Below are positions 32,721 through 42,513 of a DNA stretch of 64,000 nt, one piece after another. Below the pieces are notes generated by a model. The model had not been told where the DNA came from and did not search any database. It was given only the letters and a program-made list of their open reading frames with translations. A program made the translations under genes and the position numbers. Origin of the DNA: Uranotaenia lowii (Eukaryota; Arthropoda; Insecta; Diptera; Culicidae); contig NC_073693.1 in assembly GCF_029784155.1 (NCBI RefSeq), positions 358,313,825-358,377,824 of the forward strand, given 5' to 3'. How positions within the stretch are numbered: the stretch's first letter is position 1; every line of letters starts with the position of its first letter.

Positions 32721-35622
32721 ATTTTTGTCATTTTTTGTCATTTTTGTCATTTTTGTCATTTTTGTCATTTTTGTCATTTTTGTCATTTTTGTCATTTTTG
32801 TCATTTTTGTCATTTTTGTCATTTTTGTCATTTTTGTCATTTTTGTCATTTTTGTCATTTTTGTCATTTTTGTCATTTTTGTCATTTTTGTCATTTTTGT
32901 CATTTTTGTCATTTTTGTCATTTTTGTCATTTTTGTCATTTTTGTCATTTTTGTCATTTTTGTCATTTTTGTCATTTTTGTCATTTTTGTCATTTTTGTC
33001 ATTTTTGTCATTTTTGTCATTTTTGTCATTTTTGTCATTTTTGTCATTTTTGTCATTTTTGTCATTTTTGTCATTTTTGTCATTTTTGTCATTTTTGTCA
33101 TTTTTGTCATTTTTGTCATTTTTGTCATTTTTGTCATTTTTGTCATTTTTGTCATTTTTGTCATTTTTGTCATTTTTGTCATTTTTGTCATTTTTGTCAT
33201 TTTTGTCATTTTTGTCATTTTTGTCATTTTTGTCATTTTTGTCATTTTTGTCATTTTTGTCATTTTTGTCATTTTTGTCATTTTTGTCATTTTTGTCATT
33301 TTTGTCATTTTTGTCATTTTTGTCATTTTTGTCATTTTTGTCATTTTTGTCATTTTTGTCATTTTTGTCATTTTTGTCATTTTTGTCATTTTTGTCATTT
33401 TTGTCATTTTTGTCATTTTTGTCATTTTTGTCATTTTTGTCATTTTTGTCATTTTTGTCATTTTTGTCATTTTTGTCATTTTTGTCATTTTTGTCATTTT
33501 TGTCATTTTTGTCATTTTTGTCATTTTTGTCATTTTTGTCATTTTTGTCATTTTTGTCATTTTTGTCATTTTTGTCATTTTTGTCATTTTTGTCATTTTT
33601 GTCATTTTTGTCATTTTTGTCATTTTTGTCATTTTTGTCATTTTTGTCATTTTTGTCATTTTTGTCATTTTTGTCATTTTTGTCATTTTTGTCATTTTTG
33701 TCATTTTTGTCATTTTTGTCATTTTTGTCATTTTTGTCATTTTTGTCATTTTTGTCATTTTTGTCATTTTTGTCATTTTTGTCATTTTTGTCATTTTTGT
33801 CATTTTTGTCATTTTTGTCATTTTTGTCATTTTTGTCATTTTTGTCATTTTTGTCATTTTTGTCATTTTTGTCATTTTTGTCATTTTTGTCATTTTTGTC
33901 ATTTTTGTCATTTTTGTCATTTTTGTCATTTTTGTCATTTTTGTCATTTTTGTCATTTTTGTCATTTTTGTCATTTTTGTCATTTTTGTCATTTTTGTCA
34001 TTTTTGTCATTTTTGTCATTTTTGTCATTTTTGTCATTTTTGTCATTTTTGTCATTTTTGTCATTTTTGTCATTTTTGTCATTTTTGTCATTTTTGTCAT
34101 TTTTGTCATTTTTGTCATTTTTGTCATTTTTGTCATTTTTGTCATTTTTGTCATTTTTGTCATTTTTGTCATTTTTGTCATTTTTGTCATTTTTGTCATT
34201 TTTGTCATTTTTGTCATTTTTGTCATTTTTGTCATTTTTGTCATTTTTGTCATTTTTGTCATTTTTGTCATTTTTGTCATTTTTGTCATTTTTGTCATTT
34301 TTGTCATTTTTGTCATTTTTGTCATTTTTGTCATTTTTGTCATTTTTGTCATTTTTGTCATTTTTGTCATTTTTGTCATTTTTGTCATTTTTGTCATTTT
34401 TGTCATTTTTGTCATTTTTGTCATTTTTGTCATTTTTGTCATTTTTGTCATTTTTGTCATTTTTGTCATTTTTGTCATTTTTGTCATTTTTGTCATTTTT
34501 GTCATTTTTGTCATTTTTGTCATTTTTGTCATTTTTGTCATTTTTGTCATTTTTGTCATTTTTGTCATTTTTGTCATTTTTGTCATTTTTGTCATTTTTG
34601 TCATTTTTGTCATTTTTGTCATTTTTGTCATTTTTGTCATTTTTGTCATTTTTGTCATTTTTGTCATTTTTGTCATTTTTGTCATTTTTGTCATTTTTGT
34701 CATTTTTGTCATTTTTGTCATTTTTGTCATTTTTGTCATTTTTGTCATTTTTGTCATTTTTGTCATTTTTGTCATTTTTGTCATTTTTGTCATTTTTGTC
34801 ATTTTTGTCATTTTTGTCATTTTTGTCATTTTTGTCATTTTTGTCATTTTTGTCATTTTTGTCATTTTTGTCATTTTTGTCATTTTTGTCATTTTTGTCA
34901 TTTTTGTCATTTTTGTCATTTTTGTCATTTTTGTCATTTTTGTCATTTTTGTCATTTTTGTCATTTTTGTCATTTTTGTCATTTTTGTCATTTTTGTCAT
35001 TTTTGTCATTTTTGTCATTTTTGTCATTTTTGTCATTTTTGTCATTTTTGTCATTTTTGTCATTTTTGTCATTTTTGTCATTTTTGTCATTTTTGTCATT
35101 TTTGTCATTTTTGTCATTTTTGTCATTTTTGTCATTTTTGTCATTTTTGTCATTTTTGTCATTTTTGTCATTTTTGTCATTTTTGTCATTTTTGTCATTT
35201 TTGTCATTTTTGTCATTTTTGTCATTTTTGTCATTTTTGTCATTTTTGTCATTTTTGTCATTTTTGTCATTTTTGTCATTTTTGTCATTTTTGTCATTTT
35301 TGTCATTTTTGTCATTTTTGTCATTTTTGTCATTTTTGTCATTTTTGTCATTTTTGTCATTTTTGTCATTTTTGTCATTTTTGTCATTTTTGTCATTTTT
35401 GTCATTTTTGTCATTTTTGTCATTTTTGTCATTTTTGTCATTTTTGTCATTTTTGTCATTTTTGTCATTTTTGTCATTTTTGTCATTTTTGTCATTTTTG
35501 TCATTTTTGTCATTTTTGTCATTTTTGTCATTTTTGTCATTTTTGTCATTTTTGTCATTTTTGTCATTTTTGTCATTCTTGTCATTTTTGTCATTTTTGC
35601 CATTTTTGTCATTTTCGTCACT
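32721..35622 (+). repeat. 9 bp minisatellite TTTTTGTCA, about 2.9 kb (array 2)
   Basis: One 10 bp unit (TTTTTTGTCA at 32731-32740) is followed by an apparently unbroken run of TTTTTGTCA to about 35576, roughly 315 copies without a visible substitution. The last five units vary (CTTGTCA, TTTTTGCCA, TTTTCGTCA). Unit and polarity match array 1b, 13 kb away, but flanks are unrelated. Five of six frames are open for about 1000 codons, encoding (FLS)n, (FCH)n, (IFV)n, (TKM)n or (DKN)n; these are repeat artefacts. Confidence 0.98.
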
Positions 35623-36865
35623 TCTTCCATCAAAAAATATTTGTCTTTTTTCACTTTTTTTCATTTAAATTTGTTTTCATAATTTTTTGTATTTTAAATT
35701 GAAAATATTTTCAAGAGTTATAAATACAGAAACTTTGCACCAGTCAGTTTTTTGTGGCAGTTGTAGACTGTAGAGTCTGCTTTGAAACTTGTTTTTTTTT
35801 TTGTTTATTTGTGACACTTTTCCAACGTTTTGGCATTCGTGTCAAGAAATTTGAAGATAATTCGTTAATAATCTGCTGAATAAACTGAGTCATCACCTCG
35901 GCTAAAGTATGTACCTACTTTAAAATTTGATACTATCAATTCAGTGGGGACTTTATAATTTGCTAATTGGCACGCAATGACCGAAATAGTGACGCTCTTT
36001 CACCAAAAGTGTGCCATCGAAGGCTGAAATTTAAAAGCAAAGGGATAAAATGCTAATGTTAGCCAATTTTTCCCTCCCATCCACAAATTTTTCTTTCGCA
36101 TTCAAAAAGGGGGCGTCTAAAGCAAAACACGAAAAAGGACAAAGTGAAGAACTTTTCTCCAAGTATACTGAATAACTAAGACACGGTCGATTGCCAAGAT
36201 CACTTATCGGAGCAGAACCAGACGGCGCTGCGGCATCTTCGAATATGTACCGAGCTTGGGGAAACCTTTTTCGATGCCCGCCATGAATGAAGCTGTTAGA
36301 TTTTGGCTGCCTTTCGCCGAATTTCTCCACCCATGCTTTTACTATTTTCCTCTAGGGAGTAATTAAGACGTAAAAAAGCGAAAGCTCATTAAATATGCTC
36401 AGCCGGAGAATGAGCGGCGGAAGCAGTTGAGGTGCAAGGCCCGATTGTGTAAAATCGCAACACCTGATAAGGTTGATTCTGTCATTTAGTTAAACATTAG
36501 GGATTTTTTATTTGCTAAGAAGGTTATAAAACATAAGATTTTAATTTAGGAAAAAAGGGATGATATCAACAGAAGAATTATTGAATTTATGAAAAATAAA
36601 TTCTGATATTTAAAATGTCTATCTACGTAGAAACTACCTTACCTTCGAAGATCTTTAAACGTATCCAAACCACCAAAATCGAATAACGGGTGGCAAAAAA
36701 ATAATGTTATTCAACTAATCGAGATTAAAGCCACCCTTAAAGAGCTAAAAGAAGTTTTTCATCATTTATAAGCTTTTTGGATTGGTTGCTGATAAATATT
36801 GCAAAAGGGAACTAAAGCTAGGCCGGATTAAGGAGAAAGGGCAACCAGGAGCAGTTGCCTCGGGC
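35623..36865. other. Unclassified region
   Basis: A SINE tail in reverse orientation lies at about 35791-35850 (TTGGCATTCGTGTCAAGAAA). The 35990-36480 block is GC-richer and looks single-copy, with a minus frame of 99 codons (36031-36330) of no known family. The rest is AT-rich. Confidence 0.35.
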
Positions 36866-37684
36866 CACACCACAGTGGTTTAAAACTCGAAAAACGTGAT
36901 CATGGGCTTTTTGACAGGGACAACTCTTCAATCTTAACCAATTAAGAACTGTCGTCTTCACTTTTCAACGGTAGGAATAGAAAAAAAAGAAGATTTCATC
37001 CTTCCTTTTGCTAAAAAGCAAGAGTTTGCCAGGCTGGCTTAAAAAAAACTTTAAAACTACCATCTTTCAGATAAATGATTTTAGTAGTAAAACCTGATAC
37101 ATACAAATGAAATAATATGTTCATTAAAGCTCAAGAATGTGCCTTTCAAATGCATATAATTATGTTTTCATAAGTTTGCAACTTTAAGAGATATGGATCA
37201 ATGAAAATATGCAATTGTAAAACGTAATTACACAAAAAGTACCATTTAACGTCAAGATAGAAACTTGACACCTTCAATGAAGTTGTGCACTTTTACAATT
37301 GTTACAACTCTCTCATATAAAGTAAGACTCGAAAGTCGCTTTGAAAAAAGTTGAACAAAAATTTCATTTTTTGAGGTTAGTTTTTAGAAAAATGTTTATA
37401 AATCTGTTGTTTTGAGAGATAGAACTTTAAAGTCTTTTACAAAGTTTTTTAAAATTGTATTGTCTACAAGTTTTTTCAACACTTCATTTTGATTGGATGA
37501 CAAATTCAAAAAATAAAAAAAAAAATCTCACTTTTAGGTGAATTGATCAGAAAAATAATAATGGCAAAATATGCGCAATTAAAAATAATGAAACATTGTA
37601 GAACATGTCATTAAGCTATTTTGACATCTAAGGCATCAAAAAGCCCATGATCACGTTTTTCGAGTTTTAAACCACTGTGCACAC
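36866..37684. mobile_element. Transib-like MITE, 809 bp
   Basis: Perfect 44 bp inverted ends (36871-36914 and 37636-37679) begin CACAGTG, the heptamer shared by Transib termini and RAG recombination signals. Flanking CACAC pentamers (36866-36870, 37680-37684) fit the 5 bp target duplication of Transib. Twelve bases after the heptamer comes an A-rich AAAAACGTG. The interior is AT-rich with no transposase. CACAC is low complexity, so the duplication alone is weak support. Confidence 0.65.
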
Positions 37685-38440
37685 GGGGGCTCCCCGAAAT
37701 AAAAGAAACATTATTTTAAATCCTACAAAAGAAATGATGCCACAAATCTCGCGAGCCATGTTTTGGAAATAATTGGAATATTTGATCATAATTATGATTC
37801 CCCCGCCAACATATTTAAGATGGTTACAAAAACGAAACAATAACGAACTGGCAAAATTTAGGATTAAATTAATGGCAAACGTTCAAGGGGTTTGAGTCTA
37901 TTTTAGAGTTACCAATAAGAACGAGATTCATCAGATGTTTTTTTTGTATTTAGTGAGTCGAATTAAATGCACTCCGGGGGCGGCGCGGGAATACTTGTAC
38001 TGGATGACCGATTGAGAGTCGATAAACTGTGCCTTTGGGTCGATTTTAGCAATTTTTAAGATCTGGATTTATGCTGTATTTTAACTCTTACAGGTAAGGC
38101 AAAAATATGAACAACATCAACCCCGATTAACTTTTCCCATCGTAATTTGGGCTTGCAAGAGATGATTTTAAGCTAAGAATAGATCTTTCTTCAACAATAT
38201 ACGATTACATCAGATAATTTCTTACGATATGTCATCTGGTTTGAACTCAAGATATTAAATGAGTTCCTTAAACATGGCAGATTTTCAATTAAGTTATGAT
38301 CTGCAAAAAACCAATTCTTTCTTATTTTAAAACGACAGGAACCTAAAAACGGTTTGCTGATGCATGTCTGAATCAAACTCGAAGGTGACGTAAAATTGTT
38401 AGAATAACTGGTTTTATTTGGAAATTATCGGCTCAAAAAC
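37685..38440. other. Unclassified AT-rich DNA
   Basis: No gene. A short GC-rich patch with CTCCGGGGGCGGCGCGGG occurs at about 37972-37989. Confidence 0.4.
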
Positions 38441-39258
38441 AAATTACTAAAATACGGCTTGCTGAGAACAAATTACCATTTTTTTTTTAAATTGACCTAA
38501 TAGACAATTTTCAAAGAGCAAGTCAAGTAAAGTTTTAATGTCCTAATTTTTTATGTAGTTTGTCCTAATATTTTATGTATTTTCATTAAAATATGGCTTG
38601 CAGAGAGCAAGCCCTCGTGAAAGTTTGAATGAGTTGAACTTAAAGACGATTTGAAGAGGCCAAGTCCCCATATAAGTTAAATGAGTTAAACTAGAGGACA
38701 AGTCGCCATGGAAGCTTGATTGAGTTATACTAAAAGATGGCTTGCTGAGGACAAGTCTCCATGGAAGTTTTAATGATTTGAACTAAAAAACGGCTTTCAG
38801 AGGACAAGTCCCCATGTAAGTTTAAATGATTTGAACTAGAGATGGCTTGCAGAGAACAAATCCTCATGGAAGTTGGAAAAAAGACGGCTTGTTAAGGACA
38901 AATCCCCATGGATAATGAAATAAAAGACGGACGAGTCCCCATAGAAGTAAGAATATGTTGAACTTAAAGACAGCTTGCTTAGGACAAGTCCCCATGGAAG
39001 TTTTAATCAGTTGAACCAAAAGACGGCTTGTAGAGGACAAGTCCCCATGGAAGTTTCAATGATTTGAACAAAAAGACGGCTTTCATAGGACAATTCCCCA
39101 TTGGAGTTGGAATATGTTGAACTAAAAGACAGCTCGCAGAGGACTGAGGACAAGTCCCCATGGAAGTTGAGAGAGTTGAACTAAAAGACGGCTTGCAGAG
39201 GACAAGTCCAGATTGAAGTTTAAATGGATGGATCTAAAAGACGTCTTACAAGTCCCCA
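38441..39258 (+). repeat. Degenerate ~53 bp minisatellite
   Basis: About 13 diverged copies of a unit resembling AAAAGACGGCTTGCAGAGGA, then CAAGTCCCCATGGAAGTTT and AATGAGTTGAACT. Spacing varies from about 40 to 62 bp because of internal deletions, and one copy has a duplicated GAGGACTGAGGAC. The array runs directly into the assembly gap, so its true length is unknown. Confidence 0.88.
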
Positions 39259-39758
39259 NNNNNNNNNNNNNNNNNNNNNNNNNNNNNNNNNNNNNNNNNN
39301 NNNNNNNNNNNNNNNNNNNNNNNNNNNNNNNNNNNNNNNNNNNNNNNNNNNNNNNNNNNNNNNNNNNNNNNNNNNNNNNNNNNNNNNNNNNNNNNNNNNN
39401 NNNNNNNNNNNNNNNNNNNNNNNNNNNNNNNNNNNNNNNNNNNNNNNNNNNNNNNNNNNNNNNNNNNNNNNNNNNNNNNNNNNNNNNNNNNNNNNNNNNN
39501 NNNNNNNNNNNNNNNNNNNNNNNNNNNNNNNNNNNNNNNNNNNNNNNNNNNNNNNNNNNNNNNNNNNNNNNNNNNNNNNNNNNNNNNNNNNNNNNNNNNN
39601 NNNNNNNNNNNNNNNNNNNNNNNNNNNNNNNNNNNNNNNNNNNNNNNNNNNNNNNNNNNNNNNNNNNNNNNNNNNNNNNNNNNNNNNNNNNNNNNNNNNN
39701 NNNNNNNNNNNNNNNNNNNNNNNNNNNNNNNNNNNNNNNNNNNNNNNNNNNNNNNNNN
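39259..39758. other. Assembly gap of exactly 500 N
   Basis: Five hundred N, a round placeholder size, so the real length is unknown. A minisatellite abuts it on the left and a G homopolymer on the right, both hard to sequence and assemble. Confidence 0.99.
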
Positions 39759-39759
39759 T

Positions 39760-40501
39760 GGGGGGGGGGGGGGGTAGGGTCTAACGGGGATAAAAAAACG
39801 CCATTTTCACGATTTTTTTCTAGAGCTATCGTTTAAACAAATATATTCAAATATTTTGCATTATACAAAGCATTGTTAAAAGAACATTTAGTAATTTTTT
39901 TGTAGAAAAATATTGAAAAATGAGCCGGGGCCGGGACAATTTCGAGGATGCTTTTTAGAAAACAGGATTTGCGGTGGACACTGTATCTCTGCACAGAATC
40001 ATCTGAAGTCAAAAAATCAGAGCAAAATATTTTTAATAGATGTTTTTCTGGACCCCAACGTTTTTATTTAACTTAAAAATTTTTTTATGAAATTTTTGTG
40101 GCTGTTTGAAGTAAAAACTACGATTTTTCACTTAAAAATCCGCCATTTTTCACCTGTAAAATCTCCTCAAAGTAAAAAAATCAAAAAAGAAAAACGTTGG
40201 GGTCTGGTATTTTATATGTAGAACATATGTTCCAAATTTGAAAAGAATCAGATAAGTAGTTTTCAAATGACGATGTCCACGGACTTTAAAATTGTGCTTT
40301 CGAGAAAAACGCGTTTGAAGTTTCAGCTCTTGCCTTCTTGCAGTATTAGATAGGAGGAGATAAAGGCCTATAACTTCTACAGTTTTGCTTCAATTGACTT
40401 GAAAATTTGACACAACATTCTTGAAATGTTTTACAATAAGAATATAAAAAAGTAAAAAAATCGATTTTTTGAAAGTGTTAGACCCTACCCCCCCCCCCCC
40501 C
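39760..40501. mobile_element. Foldback MITE with poly-G/poly-C ends
   Basis: The left end is 15 G then TAGGGTCTAAC (39760-39785). The right end is GTTAGACCCTA then 14 C (40477-40501), so the ends are inverted over about 25 bp. The 740 bp interior is AT-rich with several CGATTTTT-type runs and no coding capacity. The gap cuts off anything further left, so the left limit and any target duplication are unknown. Confidence 0.75.
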
Positions 40502-40639
40502 TTAAGTTCAATTTCAAAATCATTAAAATGTTATTTCAAAATGAATTTTTAACTTTTTTTTATTTTGAAATCTTAATTTTTTTTTAAATCCGTGTTTTAA
40601 TCCTTTTTAAGACTCTGGTTTTCTTTGCTTGATAAGTTT

Positions 40640-42420
40640 ATAACTTATGCCAAAATATTTTTTATATAAATATGAAACTTTCTCAAACTATCATATAAAC
40701 ATTTTTACTAACAAAATAATATCATGGGACATTTATTTTACCTATTCGTTCTCGAATTATCATACAAATTACCCCTATTCCTATATCCCTAATTGAAGGA
40801 AGATGGGTCTCATAATATCAGAAAAACACTTCTTGTATACAAATACGATCTCACGCCATATATGGCTCCATTCTCGATAAGTTCTCGAGTTATTAAAAAA
40901 ATGGGTGACCCTCTCCCCACTGTATATCTCCTCTCTGGCAAGAGAGGAGGTTCTCAAACCATCGAAGAAAGATTGTTGGTACACAAATTTGCTACCATGA
41001 TAATTTAATTCTATTTTCTCGTTAAGTTATCGAAATATTAAACAAACTGTATCAATGCCCTCTTTTCCCTCTATATCGTTCCACTGATAAGTGGTAGTGA
41101 TGCTAAACTACCGGAAAAAACATATCTTGTGCTCGAATACCCTCTCATGCCGAATATGGTTTAGTTTGATTTATTAGTTGTCGAGTTATGCTATAAAATT
41201 TGTACCGGAGCCGCCCTTCCTACCTATTCCCTACCTGGAAGGAGGGGATCAAGATTAAACATTCCGTGTATTCAAATACACTCCTATGCCAAATTCTTCC
41301 CCAGTTGCTAAATTGAATGATAGTTCCCATGTCATACTTGGTTCTATTTGTTAGATAAGTTTTTGGTTTATGCAAAACAATCATACATAAATGAGCTTCC
41401 GTCTTCCCTAACTGCATTCTCAATGGAAGGAGAAAGAAGTCTCAAATAAGCCTTTAACCCTTTTACGTTTCCAAATGCTTTCCCATGCCAAAGTTGTTTC
41501 TAATTGCTTGATTAGTTTTCGAGTAATGCGAAAAATTGTAAAGAAGACCCCCCCCCCCCCTCCCCCTCTCCTTCATATCACCCCACTGTATGGAGGCAGT
41601 AGTACCAAATATTCACAGAAACCTTCCCTGTGCTCAAATACCCTCTCAAGCCAAATTTCGTTCTATGTGCTTAGTAAGTTCCCAAAGGATGTGAAAATTA
41701 TATGGAAGGACCCTCATCCCTTAAGATTTTCCGACTTGAAGCATGAAGGGTTCTCAAAATATCATAGAAACATTTATCGTAATCAAATACCTTCCCACGC
41801 CAAATTGGGTGTCATTTGCTTGATTATTTATTCAGTTATGCTGAAAATTGTATTGGAGCACCCTCCTCACTTTCTATATCTTCACTGGAAGGAGGGAGGG
41901 GTACCAAATATTCATAAAACTATTTATCGTACCCATATACCCTTCCTAGCCAAATTTGGTTTCATTTGCTGGAATAGTTTTCAAGCTATGCAATAAAAAA
42001 GTGGTTAAAGCCCCCCCCCCCCCCCCCCTTCTTCCTGTATCTCCAATGGAAGGAGAGAGGGGTTTGAAATAATCATAGAATCATTTTTCATAATCCACTA
42101 CCCTCCCATGCCAAATTTTGTTCCATTAGCTTGATTACCTCTCCAGTTATGCAAAAAAATGTAAGGTAGGCACCCTCCTCCCTTTCTATCTCCCCACTGG
42201 AAGGAGGGAGGGGTACCAATATTCTTGAAAACATTCCTCGTACCCCAGTGCCCACCCATGCCAAATTTGTTACCATTTACTTGATTGGTTCTCGAGTTAT
42301 GGAAAAAATTGTCTTTTGTTTGGGAGGCCCCTCCCCCCCTTCATGAGAGAGGGAGGGGTGTCAAACCATAATAAAAACCTTCCCCGGTCTCCAATACCCC
42401 ACCTGCCAAGTTTCACGAAA
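40640..42420 (-). repeat. Internal ~150 bp repeats of the minus Helitron
   Basis: On the plus strand, CATGCCAAATTTGGTTCCATT-like sequence then TTGCTTGATTAGTTYTCGAGT recurs near 40853, 41147, 41289, 41487, 41648, 41799, 41948, 42108 and 42258. Between copies lie GGAAGGAGGGAGGGGTACC-like tracts and C-runs (41549, 42011). Typical spacing is about 150 bp, with some longer intervals. These are tandem copies inside the Helitron body. Confidence 0.85.
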
Positions 42421-42451
42421 GTCGGTTCAGTAGTTTCCGAGTCTATAGGGA

Positions 42452-42458
<7 letters not shown>

Positions 42459-42487
<29 letters not shown>
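42459..42487 (+). repeat. (GACA)n microsatellite
   Basis: About seven copies of GACA next to the Helitron 5' end; the position matches the (TGTT)n tract in the 24635 Helitron. Confidence 0.95.
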
Positions 42488-42488
<1 letters not shown>

Positions 42489-42513
42489 AATTCATTTTTA
42501 TATATATATAGAT

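Larger units (their letters stand above)
40620..42513 (-). mobile_element. Non-autonomous Helitron, 5' end defined
   Basis: Reading the minus strand from 42512: TCTATATATATATAAAAATG, then a (TGTC)n microsatellite and CTATAGACTCGGAAACTACT, the same layout as the Helitron at 24635 but of another family. An A precedes the TC on the minus strand. The 3' CTAG end was not found; it may lie beyond the foldback element or the gap. Confidence 0.7.

Noticed and set aside
32597..35702. Open frames of about 1000 codons across the 9 bp array on both strands
   Set aside because: The unit length is a multiple of three and lacks stops in five frames, so the frames are a property of the repeat. No unique coding sequence of any length is attached.
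36866..36870. Eight-base duplication at the CACAGTG element (hAT reading)
   Set aside because: The flanks match over only five bases (CACAC); extending to eight fails on both sides.
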